From NCBI GenBank assembly GCA_018700525.1, contig JABITN010000093.1:1-64000 (forward strand): a DNA stretch of 64,000 nucleotides, written 5' to 3'. Positions within the stretch are counted from its first letter, which is position 1; each line of letters begins with the position of its first letter. The position numbers and the translations under genes were made by a program. Origin of the DNA: Opitutales bacterium. Its GTDB lineage: Bacteria > Verrucomicrobiota > Verrucomicrobiia > Opitutales > Opitutaceae. The notes beneath the pieces were generated by a model that made no database searches, was not told the origin of the DNA, and saw only the letters and a program-made list of their open reading frames with translations. Below, piece by piece: positions 1 through 10,683 of this stretch.

Positions 1-2654
1 CCGGCTACTTGTCCTAATCCACCACCCAGGTTTGTCCGGTCGTTGGCGAGTGCCGTTTCGAAATCGTTGTAGCGAATCGAAAGTTTGCCCTCAAACAGGG
101 TCATCTGAATACCCTGCTCTTTCGTTGTGCCCAATGGCGAAGCCAACGGCTGGTTAAGCAGATTCACGGAAACACCCGCCGGTTGGAAACTGTCCGCTTC
201 ATACCAGTGAGCTTGAAGATCCATGCCAAAAGGCAATTCGAAGAGAAGCTCTTCAGGAAACTTCACGACCAAACTCTTCGTGCTGGTATCGCCCGAATTA
301 ATGGCGCTAGGAGCGTCTTCGAAGTACATCAGATCCGTATTATAAGTACCGTCTATTTCGTTGGTACCGGGTAAATCCAATCTTGTAGCTCCATCACGAC
401 CAGCTGCACCATAACCGCCAGGATTAGGTGCAAGCCATGATTCCTGCGTATCCGACCGTTCAGCATAGAGTGCAACGATATTACCATTTAGGAAAGTACT
501 CTGAAGCGAGAAGGCTTCTGACTCGAGAACACTCTTACTGTAGTTCGCTGGATTCTCGTTTTGAATAATACGCCAAATCGCTTGCTTGTCAGTCTTCTCA
601 GCATTGTCGAAGTACCAGATGCCGTATTCGTCGCCGACCTTCGGAAACGGAGTTGTAATGCCCCCGTCGATACGCACTTGGTCCGCACTGGTAAAGCCGC
701 GAGCATCCGGTCCTACGAAGACCTGGGTCTTTACGATCCGGCGGAAGTTGTCGCTCAAACCATTGGAGATTGCTGCTTCGCCCGGGTGTTTGCTATTGTC
801 CGCCCACCAGGAACCGCGATATTGACGGGTCAGGTTGACGTTTTCGCGCTCCTCATACAAACCGGTTACGGTGTGCTTACCGAGAATCTTCCCCCATCTA
901 TCATTTTTGATGACATCGGCGAAGTCCAATGATGCGAATGCTGTGGCACGAACCGTATCCTGCTCGTTTGTTCTAAAGCGTTCCCAATTGTCGCCCCAAA
1001 AGACGACAGGACGACCCAAGTTTTCGTTAGCCAAACGATCGGCAAAACTATCGAAGTCACTGTCGCCGGGAGATTGATGCGTCGTGATTTCCAAATTGAT
1101 TGCCTTATCATTGCCCGTGTCGAATGGAGTGAATTCGTATTGACTGCGAGTTTGCGAGTCCATCGCGACCTCGAGACCCGCATTGCCATCCCAGAATTCT
1201 TGAACGAAGAACACCTGGTTCATGTCGAATTCGGTGTTTACGTTGTTGGTTGTCCCCATCCAAAGGTTGTTGTGATAATCAAATACATCACGATTCCGGA
1301 TAGAAGCTGGCGTAAAGCCCGTACCGCCCGTCGCCGCTGATGTCCATTGCATATCCTGCGTGTTGAAACCTCTGGGACGCCAGCGAGCCATGATACCTTG
1401 GATACCGTAACCGTCTAGAGCATTCGCCAAAAGCGGATCATCCCAGCCAGGAGTTTGAGCAGTATGGGAATTGAAGCTGATCGCTGGATATAGGAAGTAT
1501 GGATGTCTACTTACCTGGCTATTGCGACCACCCATCGTTGGATCGTCTTTGTTCGGGTTGCCCCACTTGAATCGGTCGATTGTCGTACGCGGTACGAATT
1601 GGCCTTCCGTGGCGATGAAATCATCGCGAGTATATGTATCAGAGAGAACGCCATCCGGAATCGTTTCGATGCCGGAATCTAAGACACTGCGAACTTGAGC
1701 CTGAGTCAAAGCCCCGTTATTTATATCATTGAGGTCTGTGCCTGGCACGCTGAGGATGCGATTCACGTCTTCCTGCGTTCCCAGGCCGTTCCACCAAGAG
1801 GAGTACAAGTCCGACGGGGGGATGACGTCTGGGGGATTAGAGTTGATTTCGCCCGTCTCGAAGCTTCCGCGCATCGAAGTGCGACCGAGGAAGTTAGAGT
1901 TTTCGTTCTTAGACAACGTCAAGTCCCAGGCTGCATAGAATCTTTCATCTTCCGTGAAGGCAGGATCCTGCTTGTACTTGGTTTCTTCCATCAAGCCCGC
2001 AATTCGGATCGCAAGACGATCATCAATTACAGTCCGACCGATATCGAAAGTGCCGCGAGTCGATCCGCGGTGCCCGAAACGAACCGAGAACTCGTTAGTG
2101 TCTTGACCGATGTAAGCTCGCTTTAAGCCATTGTTGATCACGCCACCAGGAGATCCCAATCCAAACAGAATCGAGTTCGGTCCACGGTTGATCGTGACGC
2201 GAGACGTATTGTAGGAGTCGAAAGGAATGTCCGTCTGGAAGTAATCACGAGTCAAGTTAGCACTGACCAAACCGCGTACGCGTTGGCCTCTCTGCGGGTT
2301 GACGCGAGACTCGACGGTTCCATTACCGCCATCGCTGTTGGAAAAATTTCCGAGAACGCCGCCGACTTCCATACTACCTACGAACGAAAGCAAGGACTCG
2401 CCGTCGGTAGCGCCGGTGTCTTCCATGAACTCCTCTGTGATAACAGCAATAGATGCCCCAAGATCGCCGATATTCGAGCGAACGCGCGAACCAGCTAGAG
2501 TTGTTGTAGCCCGATAGCCGACATCATCGGCAGCGGTTACCGCAAATGGAGACAATTCGAAGACTTCATCTTCGCCGTCATCCTGAGCGTGCACAAGCAG
2601 CCCCGTAGTTAAAATGCCGACTAGCGCCAGCTTAAGTATGTTCATTTTCATCAT
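1..2654 (-). CDS. TonB-dependent receptor, 3' end beyond left window edge
   Basis: Minus-strand frame from ATG at 2654 (MMKMNILKLALVGILTTGLLVHAQDDGEDEVFELSPFAVTAADDVGYRATTTLAGSRVRSNIGDLGASIAVITEEF...) reads open to position 1. Signal peptide, plug-like N-terminus and 'FELSPF' motif. Missing from the ORF track because it runs off the edge. Confidence 0.85.
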   Translation of the reverse strand, partial: MMKMNILKLALVGILTTGLLVHAQDDGEDEVFELSPFAVTAADDVGYRATTTLAGSRVRSNIGDLGASIAVITEEFMEDTGATDGESLLSFVGSMEVGGVLGNFSNSDGGNGTVESRVNPQRGQRVRGLVSANLTRDYFQTDIPFDSYNTSRVTINRGPNSILFGLGSPGGVINNGLKRAYIGQDTNEFSVRFGHRGSTRGTFDIGRTVIDDRLAIRIAGLMEETKYKQDPAFTEDERFYAAWDLTLSKNENSNFLGRTSMRGSFETGEINSNPPDVIPPSDLYSSWWNGLGTQEDVNRILSVPGTDLNDINNGALTQAQVRSVLDSGIETIPDGVLSDTYTRDDFIATEGQFVPRTTIDRFKWGNPNKDDPTMGGRNSQVSRHPYFLYPAISFNSHTAQTPGWDDPLLANALDGYGIQGIMARWRPRGFNTQDMQWTSAATGGTGFTPASIRNRDVFDYHNNLWMGTTNNVNTEFDMNQVFFVQEFWDGNAGLEVAMDSQTRSQYEFTPFDTGNDKAINLEITTHQSPGDSDFDSFADRLANENLGRPVVFWGDNWERFRTNEQDTVRATAFASLDFADVIKNDRWGKILGKHTVTGLYEERENVNLTRQYRGSWWADNSKHPGEAAISNGLSDNFRRIVKTQVFVGPDARGFTSADQVRIDGGITTPFPKVGDEYGIWYFDNAEKTDKQAIWRIIQNENPANYSKSVLESEAFSLQSTFLNGNIVALYAERSDTQESWLAPNPGGYGAAGRDGATRLDLPGTNEIDGTYNTDLMYFEDAPSAINSGDTSTKSLVVKFPEELLFELPFGMDLQAHWYEADSFQPAGVSVNLLNQPLASPLGTTKEQGIQMTLFEGKLSIRYNDFETALANDRTNLGGGLGQVA

Positions 2655-3097
2655 TGTTTGTGGGTTCTAGGTGAGTTTTGCTCACATGTGAGCGTATTAA
2701 AGGGGTTCTGTATCTGGTAGACTTGAAAAAACGGAGCGGGTTTGCGATCCTAAGAAGCAAATCGAGAGTAAACCCTGAAAGTAGTGAAGCGACTACTAGA
2801 TCAGAATACTTCCGATACACCAGAACAAAATTTTGTTTACTGCACACAATGTCAATAAATCATTGAAACTAATCCCAGAGTAATTTTCGTACAAACGCCG
2901 GAAATGTGATCTCGTGCTTTAGAATGGCCTTCAAATAGCTCTCGCGAACAAACCAAACTTGGAAGCTCTCCCTAAAAGCCTCCAACGTATTTTATTGTAT
3001 ATCAACGAGAAACCTATACAAGCCAAAACTCAAAGTCTTCGTTTCGTCCCTTTTTTGACACACCGACTCTAATCATCCCAAAATCGATCGAACTCCC

Positions 3098-3957
3098 GTG
3101 ATTCGTCCGCTACTCGTCGCAGCCTCATTGCTAATTTCAATAAACGGCTTCGCCAGCCAACCCAATGTGCTCTTCATCGCCATTGACGATCTGAATGACT
3201 GGATCGGTTGGATGGAAGGGCATCCTCAGACAAAGACGCCCAATATCGATCGTCTCGCCGAACGTGGAACACTCTTCACCAACGCTCACTGCCAAGCTCC
3301 TATTTGCGGCCCCAGTCGCGGCTCTTTTCTATCCGGGCGGTACCCGCATGAAACAGGGCTCTACAATCAGCCGTCGGGCAACAGCCTAGCCGACGACGCC
3401 ACCCACTTCGACAATCAGCTCTTGCCTCAATACTTCGCCGCCAATGGCTATTCGACTTTCGGCGTCGGCAAGATCACTCACGGCTATCGAATTGAGGACA
3501 CCTTCCAGGCCCACGGCCCCGAGGGAAGCTCAGGCCCCAAACCGACGGACCCAAAGCTCCAAACGACGTTCGCTTTCAGTACCGGCCGAACTACGAACTT
3601 CCCTTCACCAGCACCCAAACCGATTGGGGAGCTTTTCCAGACCGCAAAGACCAAATGCCCGACTTTCAAACTGCCGATTGGATTATCCCGCAAATCCAAA
3701 AAAACACGATAAACCCTTTTTTCATGGCAGTCGGCTTTCATCGCCCGCACGTTCCATTCTACGCCCCACAAGAATGGTTCGACATGCATCTACTCGATCA
3801 AGTGATCGTTCCGGAGATTCCAAGCGATGATTTGGCTGACGCTCCTAAGATAGGTCGTCGGATTCACGGACTACCGCGCTACCCCGATATCGACTGGCTC
3901 AAAGAAAACAATGACGATCAGTTGAGACGATGCACCCCGCGTACGCCTCTCTTCTAG
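3098..3957 (+). pseudogene. S1 sulfatase (iduronate-2-sulfatase-like) pseudogene, frameshifted and 3'-truncated
   Basis: ORF 3098-3712 has the sulfatase motif APICGPSRGSFLSG. From about 3530 the homology continues in another frame (QTDGPKAPNDVRFQYRPNYELPFTSTQTDWGAFPDRKDQMPDFQTADWIIPQ...FHRPHVPFYAPQEWFDMH), which ends at 3957 with no full C-terminus. Confidence 0.8.
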
Positions 3958-4170
3958 CACGATTCCGTCTAGAACTTCCTGTCCAAGAAGCCCCATCAAA
4001 TCGTGGTTCGCTGAGCACTACAAGAAACAAGGCCTTCCAAAATAGACTACCGCATACCTAAAGCAATCCCACGCCGAGGGCTCGTCGTAGCTACGCCACA
4101 AGGCGACGTGATTGCTCTTCGACGTCACCTCACCGCCGTTCGAAGGTCAACCACATACCAATTAAACAAG

Positions 4171-5973
4171 TCACTCCGACTCGATGTACTCATCGACCAT
4201 TTGCTCTAACACCGTCAATGGCAGAGGACCGCCTCTCAGAATAACATCATGGAAAACGCGGATATCGAATCGGCTGCCCAATGCATTCTTCGCCTTCTCG
4301 CGCAACTCTAGGATCTTAAGCATCCCTATCTTGTACGCCGTTGCTTGCGACGCCATTACTATATGACGCTCCACCATTCGAATGCAATCGCGTTCCGTAT
4401 CCGGAGTATTATTACGATAATACGCGATCCCCTGCTCGCGCGTCCAACGCTTCGCATGAATACCCGTATCCACAACTAAGCGACACGCTCGCCATAACTC
4501 CATACTGAGCCTGCCGAAATCGGAATACGGATCCTTGTACAAACCCATTTCCTTAGGAATCTGTTCGCAATAAAGCCCCCACCCTTCGATGTACGCCGTG
4601 TAACCGCCGAGCTTTCTGAATTTCGGAATCCCCTCCAACTGCTGGGCCAAAGCCAATTGCATATGGTGCCCCGGAATTCCCTCGTGATAAGCCAATGCCT
4701 CCAACTTGTACTTCGGCATGTTCGCCGTGTTGTAAAGATTCGCATAGTAAATTCCCGGTCGGCTTCCATCCGGTGCGGGGCGCTGATAAAACGCCGTGCC
4801 TGCCGACTTCTCGCGAAATGCTTCCACCCGCTTCACGGTAAGCTCCGCCTTCGGCTTTGTTAAAAACAGCTGATCCAATCGTCCCTTCATATCATCGATC
4901 ACTTCGACTGCTCGATCCAGATAATCCTGCTTCCCCTCGTCATCGTTTGGATAATAGAATTGCTTATCGGTTCGCATGAACTCGAAAAAGGCCTGAAGGT
5001 TACCGCCGAACTCAACCGTTTTCATAATCCCGCGCATCTCATTATGGATACGGGCCACTTCCTTCAGCCCTATTTGATGAATTTCATCCGAAGAAAGTTT
5101 CGTGGTGGTAGTCAGCCGCAATGCCTGATCATAAAAAGCAGCTCCATCCTTGAATTTCCATACGCCATCTTCCGTCGTCGCTTTGGCTTCCTGCTTCTCA
5201 AGAAAGGCGATCAAACGATTATAAGCAGGTTTTACAACATCGACTAACGCTTCGCTCGCTTTCTTTTGGAGCATCACCTTCTGTGGCTCCTCCATATCGA
5301 GAGCTTGAAGCTTTTTTCTAAAATCTTCCCACAAAGCCGAGTCCTCCCCCGACTCGTCGAACGGCGCGCCGGAAATAATATTCCGACACGATTCTATCGC
5401 CATAGGAAATACGAACCTAGGCGGAACGACCCCCAGCTCTTCCCGCAACTTCAAGTTTTCCAGCAATTGCTCGAATACTGGCCCAACTCCATTCAATCGA
5501 GAAACATACGCCTCAGCATCGCTCGCTTCAGTTACTAGATGCATATTGATCAAAAACGAGGCCACGTCGGTGTGGCGACCAAACATCTGGTTCACCGGGT
5601 AGTTATAAAGGCGATACTTGAAACGATTAATTGCATCCTCCGCGTTCTGAAGAGCCAAGCGATAGCTAATCTTCGTCTGAAGATCCAGAAGATCATAGTC
5701 GATCGACGACTTCAGCCATTCCACATTCTCTTTGGTGAATTCCAATTCGCGCAGCTCGATCTCATCCGAATCGTTATTCCACTCCCCATAGTCCTTTTTG
5801 ATCCCGAGATAAGTCTGCCACTCCGGAAAGCGATCCACTTTTTCATTGTAGATTCGCTCGAAAAACGCGTTCGCCTTCTCGGATTCCGCCACTACCTTTG
5901 GGTCCAGCCCGGCATTAAGCAAAGCGGTTGACGATACTAGCAGCAACAGTGATAAAATTAGTACCCTTCTCAT
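4171..5973 (-). CDS. DUF885 family secreted protein
   Basis: 600 aa, signal peptide, HEGIPGHHMQ metal-site-like motif, WGLYCE segment typical of DUF885. Confidence 0.85.
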   Translation of the reverse strand: MRRVLILSLLLLVSSTALLNAGLDPKVVAESEKANAFFERIYNEKVDRFPEWQTYLGIKKDYGEWNNDSDEIELRELEFTKENVEWLKSSIDYDLLDLQTKISYRLALQNAEDAINRFKYRLYNYPVNQMFGRHTDVASFLINMHLVTEASDAEAYVSRLNGVGPVFEQLLENLKLREELGVVPPRFVFPMAIESCRNIISGAPFDESGEDSALWEDFRKKLQALDMEEPQKVMLQKKASEALVDVVKPAYNRLIAFLEKQEAKATTEDGVWKFKDGAAFYDQALRLTTTTKLSSDEIHQIGLKEVARIHNEMRGIMKTVEFGGNLQAFFEFMRTDKQFYYPNDDEGKQDYLDRAVEVIDDMKGRLDQLFLTKPKAELTVKRVEAFREKSAGTAFYQRPAPDGSRPGIYYANLYNTANMPKYKLEALAYHEGIPGHHMQLALAQQLEGIPKFRKLGGYTAYIEGWGLYCEQIPKEMGLYKDPYSDFGRLSMELWRACRLVVDTGIHAKRWTREQGIAYYRNNTPDTERDCIRMVERHIVMASQATAYKIGMLKILELREKAKNALGSRFDIRVFHDVILRGGPLPLTVLEQMVDEYIESE

Positions 5974-6042
5974 GCCCCTTTACCTATCAACGCCGCAGCC
6001 TCAGTCAAAAGCCTTTTTAGGAGACCCAAAGCTTCATCCGCT

Positions 6043-7449
6043 CTACTTCGATACAATTCCCGCTCGACGCGCGTCAGCGCTCATCTCTTCCTGAAACGTA
6101 ATTGCCATACCTCGAAGTTTGCGATTAATCACCTGATTGCGAACCGCCTTCGATTCACCCGGATCCGCTTCCAAATCATACAGCTTCAGCGTCGGGTTCA
6201 AAACAAGCTTCCACTTGTTCCAACGGACCGCCGCCAAGGCGCCATGGCTACCGTGATAGAAAAACGCCTGTAAATACTCATCGCGATCAAATGAATCCGA
6301 CCACTCGCCCGCCTGATCCCAGGAGCGCCGCAACGGCACGTCCGCATTGAGCGATAAGCCAGCTGACGGAGAAGGCACAAAATCCGTTTCCCCAGACAAC
6401 AAAGGGCTAATATCCCGTCCATCAATCACCCGATCTTCCGGCACGCGAATTCCCGCAAAAGAAGCCAAAGTCGGATACCAATCCATCGCAGCCACGACCT
6501 TGGAAGACTCGTACCCCGAACGGATTCCTGCACCGGGTCCCCACACGATCGCCGGTACACGGAGCCCGCCCTCGTAGGTCGACAGCTTCCGTCCCTGAAT
6601 CGGTTGATTCTTCGTCCTTCCGGGTCCTCGACCATTGTCCGACGCATACACCACGATCGTATTGTCTTCGATGCCCAACCGCTTCAAAGCATCGAATATA
6701 CGACCCACATGAAAGTCCATCTCCTGAATAGCATCTCCGTATTCGCCAAACTCCGACGACCCCTTAAACGGATCGCTCACTCCCAGCGGATTATGCAACA
6801 TCGTATGCGGAAGGTAGAGAAAGAACGGGTCATCGCCTTGACGTTCCATAAAAGCGATCGCCTCATCCGTATAAATCTTTGTCAATTCTGCAGGATCCGC
6901 AGGACGCTTCACCACCTTATCGCCGCGTATCAAAGGAACGCCGCCCACTTTATCGAAGTAAACGATCTCAACCGGATCCAAATTATGCAGCAACCCGAAA
7001 TAAAAATCGAATCCTTGCTGTTCAGGTAAAAACTGCGGATGAAATCCTAAATGCCATTTCCCTATGCACGTCGTGTTGTATCCGTTTTTCTGAAACAATT
7101 CCCCTAGAGTCAATTCACTCGGATGCAAGCCGCGACGCGAATCTGCCCGATGCACCCACGTTTCCATTCCTACGCGTCGGGGATAGCTTCCCGTAAGCAA
7201 CCCCGCACGCGAAGGACTGCAAATCGGAGCCGCCGCGTAGTAGTCCGTAAACCGCACGCCCTCTTTTGCCATCGCATCGATTCTCGGCGTCTTGAATTCC
7301 GTCGCCCCATAACATCCCAAGTCATAATAACCCTGATCGTCCACGAAGATGAAAACGATGTTGGGACGATTAAGCTCCGTCTGCTGACCAAAACAAGAGA
7401 GAAGAGCAATCAATGAAAATAGAAAGAAAGGAGTACGCTTCGAATTCAT
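6043..7449 (-). CDS. S1 family sulfatase (arylsulfatase A-like)
   Basis: 468 aa; NIVFIFVDDQGYYDLGCYGA; AAPICSPSRAGLLTGSYPRR (Cys-type formylglycine motif); GKWHLG. Confidence 0.92.
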   Translation of the reverse strand: MNSKRTPFFLFSLIALLSCFGQQTELNRPNIVFIFVDDQGYYDLGCYGATEFKTPRIDAMAKEGVRFTDYYAAAPICSPSRAGLLTGSYPRRVGMETWVHRADSRRGLHPSELTLGELFQKNGYNTTCIGKWHLGFHPQFLPEQQGFDFYFGLLHNLDPVEIVYFDKVGGVPLIRGDKVVKRPADPAELTKIYTDEAIAFMERQGDDPFFLYLPHTMLHNPLGVSDPFKGSSEFGEYGDAIQEMDFHVGRIFDALKRLGIEDNTIVVYASDNGRGPGRTKNQPIQGRKLSTYEGGLRVPAIVWGPGAGIRSGYESSKVVAAMDWYPTLASFAGIRVPEDRVIDGRDISPLLSGETDFVPSPSAGLSLNADVPLRRSWDQAGEWSDSFDRDEYLQAFFYHGSHGALAAVRWNKWKLVLNPTLKLYDLEADPGESKAVRNQVINRKLRGMAITFQEEMSADARRAGIVSK

Positions 7450-7669
7450 GATTCAAGAACCAACAGTCATTTCGTCTCCTATATCAAATCAAATCCAAAC
7501 ATCCGCCGAGAAAGCCAGCTCAATATCAAAACGATCGCGCAACATTGCGAACATAAGCAGAATACGACTCGATCAAGCATCATTCAGTTTTCGAAGAGCA
7601 CCCCGATTCAAACGCGCCGCCAAGCATTCGCGCTTCACTCGTCCGGCAATATGCGCTTCATTAAATACC

Positions 7670-8002
7670 ATGACCCCCGCTCAACTCGCCAAGATTCGTA
7701 CAATTGTCGAAGAGCGTATTAAGGAAATCGAGACCTTCCTCGCCCAGAAAGATCCCGAGTCTCAACCCGTATCCCCCGACGTCGCCATTGGACGACTCTC
7801 TCGGCTTGATTCAATGCAGGCTCAGCAAATGCTACTCGCCCAGCAGCGACGCCAACGCGAAGAACTCGAACACCTCCAAAGTGCCCTCGATCGAATCAAC
7901 AATGGGAGCTACGGGAACTGCGCCTATTGCCTTTCTCCAATCGCCTACGAACGACTTGAAGCCATGCCCGATGCAGTCGTCTGTATAAGCTGTGCTCGAT
8001 AG
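7670..8002 (+). CDS. DksA/TraR-type zinc-finger regulator
   Basis: ORF 7448-8002, likely start at internal ATG 7670 (MTPAQLAKIRTIVEERIKEIETF...); C-terminal CAYCLSPIAYERLEAMPDAVVCISC. Confidence 0.8.
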   Translation: MTPAQLAKIRTIVEERIKEIETFLAQKDPESQPVSPDVAIGRLSRLDSMQAQQMLLAQQRRQREELEHLQSALDRINNGSYGNCAYCLSPIAYERLEAMPDAVVCISCAR

Positions 8003-8207
8003 GACCGAGACGCTTTCCCCTAAAAGCGAAAATAGAACGTGCTAAGCCACTCGCCACCTAGCTGAATGACGAAGGCTATTGCTTGATGGGCCATAACAAT
8101 AACTCAAAAGACAATTTGATAAGTTCTCTTGAAGGTCTTGTGCCGCAAATTACGTTGCCCCAGCTAAGCCTCAGGCCAACCGCCGATGCACGCTAGAAAA
8201 TGCAAAG

Positions 8208-8396
8208 TCATTTCCCTCGTACAGCGACCTCCAGACTTCGACCGCCGCTTTTCCACGAATAAAGGGCATAGGTCAAAACCAAGACGGCAACCAAGTAACC
8301 TACCAGGATCTTCTAATCCGTTGTCAGCGACAGACGCCGCAATGCAAACACCTGAAAGAGCAAGAGAACCAAGAAGAGAATTTTGCTGTCACGCAT
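8208..8396 (-). pseudogene. Small two-helix membrane ORF interrupted by one in-frame TAG
   Basis: MRDSKILFLVLLLFQVFALRRLSLTTD*KILVGYLVAVLVLTYALYSWKSGGRSLEVAVRGK*; TAG at 8315-8313; hydrophobic segments on both sides in the same frame. Confidence 0.35.
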
Positions 8397-8520
8397 ATTG
8401 ATCGATCAAACAGTACGAAAAGCTTCCCATCAGATGTAGAGCCGGCACTTGCACCATGCCCATACAATCAATCGACAATCCAATCTCCGTTCCTTCGTGT
8501 CCTCCGTGGTTTGAAAACTC

Positions 8521-10437
8521 CTATCTCACCGATATCGTCAGCTTCTTCTTACTACCAGCGGAAACCGACTGAACGCCACTCACTGATTTCAAAATCGGAC
8601 GTCCTTCTCCCACGCGAATCGTGTAATTACCCTTTGCATACACCTTAGGACGGTAACTCTTACCTTGCACCCGAGTCGTATAAAGTTCTTCGCCAGTCGC
8701 TTCATTGACAACCTGAACGACTGGATTCGAAATTCCCTTGAATGACAACTCCGGAAGATAAGCGACAGCCTCGCGACCGTCATTCTGGCTCATGTTGAAT
8801 TTCATCGGCCAGCCGGGATACTGTCCCGCATCGCCTTTGCTCAAATCGGCAAACCGTGACCAACATTCGAATACAACGGTTTGAGCTTTTTTATCGAAAC
8901 GCACCAGACCGTATCCGTCCGCCCAGTCTTCATTGGGATCGCGTTTGCCGCGACGAGTCGATTCCGGATCTGGATTCGCATAAGCGATCATGGTAATCTT
9001 GTTTCCAAGTCCATCAAGGTAATCGCCTGTCCACGGCAATGGGCTGTCTTCAATCGGATTCGCCCCAGCTTCGCCGCCTTCCGGCCACCACCAGCGCGAA
9101 TAGTAATTATTGATGAGAGCCGGACTAACGAAGGTCACCGGTCCATCGCGGAAGTTCTCGATCCCGTGATGCGTTACTACCGAAAGGTGCTGATCGCCCG
9201 CTAAGTGAAACGCCATCGCCTTACGCATTTTGCGCAGGGCATTGTTGCGGCCCGTCTGCGGCCAGCCATTGCTATCGAGATCCGCTAACAAACGATCTTC
9301 GAATCGTCCGTGCAAGTGTACCGCCCCCGCAAAATTCGTTTGAGACAATACGCACTTCATATCCGCTCCAGACCAGTCTTCCGACCAATTCTCGAGAAAC
9401 GAAAGCTGGCGATCCCCCAAAAGTTTCAAACCAGGCACGTCTACCGCCGAGCGCTTGTAAGTAGGCTCGTTGATATGATCCGGACGCGGCCCCATTTTAG
9501 GAATCTCTCCATTAGGACCCGTCTTGAATTTACGATCTTCAATGATCGCAAAGTCGATTCCGCCCACATTGTAGCTTGTATAATAAACGCCAATACCTTG
9601 GGCGATCGCAGCCGGGTCAAACGCGTCCGGCAAATGCCACGTTTGGCAACGCTCAACCATTCGAACGTAATCCGCAGGATAATAATAACCGCCATCGTTG
9701 CCCGCTTTGATCAAGGCACGCACTCCGCCTTCGCCCCAAAGATTGCCTTGGCCTATATCGTGATCGTCAGGAATCGCCACTACAGGCCGATCTTTGATAA
9801 TTTCGCGAAACTGCAATCCCCACAATAGCCAACCCGCAGTATGCTCGGTGTGATCGTAAGTTTGGTCGCCCGCAAAAAAAAGCATATCAGGATCCTGCTT
9901 TTTCAAGTTGGCAACCATAGCATCGCGATCCCCTCGGTCCTGATTCGAATTACAAGAGAGCGAACCGATAACGATGTCATTCTTGTCATGAGGATTGCGA
10001 CGAACCAATCCTTCGAAAACCGCATCCTTTCCATGACGCACGCGATAAGGAACGCTCTGACTTTCATCCCAGTCTTCCAAACGGAAATGAGCCGACCAAC
10101 CGAGCTCGTAAACCCGAGCCGTTGCCACCTCTTGCCACTGACCGCCGACCTTTAGTTCGAGGCGAGCCAATCGAGCCTCGTCAGGCCGTAACGGAAACAA
10201 CTGAGCCGTCATCTTAAGCGTCCCGCGATCCACCGTATACACAGCGAACGCCATCACTTCATCGCGCGGCACTTTGACCATTTCCAGCCATGCTTGCCGT
10301 CCTTCGTATTTCTTGTTCCACCACTCGCCAGTAGATGCCGAGTCGAGGGCTTTCCAATCAGGACCGAAATCCGCAGCAAACATAGCGACCGAGCCCAACA
10401 AGACGATTAAGAGACAAATAAGAGTGTTCAATTTCAT
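8521..10437 (-). CDS. PhoD-like alkaline phosphatase / metallophosphatase
   Basis: 638 aa; signal peptide; FFAGDQTYDHTEHTAGW, IPDDHDIGQGNLWGEGG, FHLAGDQHLSVVTHHG motifs. Confidence 0.85.
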   Translation of the reverse strand: MKLNTLICLLIVLLGSVAMFAADFGPDWKALDSASTGEWWNKKYEGRQAWLEMVKVPRDEVMAFAVYTVDRGTLKMTAQLFPLRPDEARLARLELKVGGQWQEVATARVYELGWSAHFRLEDWDESQSVPYRVRHGKDAVFEGLVRRNPHDKNDIVIGSLSCNSNQDRGDRDAMVANLKKQDPDMLFFAGDQTYDHTEHTAGWLLWGLQFREIIKDRPVVAIPDDHDIGQGNLWGEGGVRALIKAGNDGGYYYPADYVRMVERCQTWHLPDAFDPAAIAQGIGVYYTSYNVGGIDFAIIEDRKFKTGPNGEIPKMGPRPDHINEPTYKRSAVDVPGLKLLGDRQLSFLENWSEDWSGADMKCVLSQTNFAGAVHLHGRFEDRLLADLDSNGWPQTGRNNALRKMRKAMAFHLAGDQHLSVVTHHGIENFRDGPVTFVSPALINNYYSRWWWPEGGEAGANPIEDSPLPWTGDYLDGLGNKITMIAYANPDPESTRRGKRDPNEDWADGYGLVRFDKKAQTVVFECWSRFADLSKGDAGQYPGWPMKFNMSQNDGREAVAYLPELSFKGISNPVVQVVNEATGEELYTTRVQGKSYRPKVYAKGNYTIRVGEGRPILKSVSGVQSVSAGSKKKLTISVR

Positions 10438-10522
10438 GTGTTGTATTTTTGGAGAGCGAGAACCGAAATCGCCACTTTCAAGGGGATTTCATACACTTTC
10501 CTTTGCATCGAAATAGACTCGT

Positions 10523-10547
10523 TATGTCAAAAGCGTTTCGTGACATA
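10523..10547. promoter_or_regulatory. Inverted repeat TATGTCA-N11-TGACATA upstream of the PhoD-like gene
   Basis: Perfect 7-bp arms, about 86 bp upstream of the minus-strand start at 10437. Confidence 0.4.
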
Positions 10548-10683
10548 TTGGCCGCAAAATCGCGAAACAATTATTCGCTTACCATTACTGATCGAAATCT
10601 TAATAAATATGATCGATTCCCGTCATCTCTAAACTTGGCCACTAACATGAAGACACGCTAAGAACCCAATTATCCACCCACTT

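Noticed and set aside
1-2654. Small ORFs at 183-2517 on both strands as separate genes
   Set aside because: The minus-strand TonB receptor frame reads open through the whole interval; the listed ORFs are its shadows.
4184-5931. Plus-strand ORFs opposite the DUF885 gene (60-130 aa)
   Set aside because: Antisense shadow ORFs with no recognisable domains.
5985-5996. CCTATCAAC (reverse of GTTGATAGG) near 5.99 kb as another island-repeat copy
   Set aside because: Only nine bases match, with no further similarity on either side.
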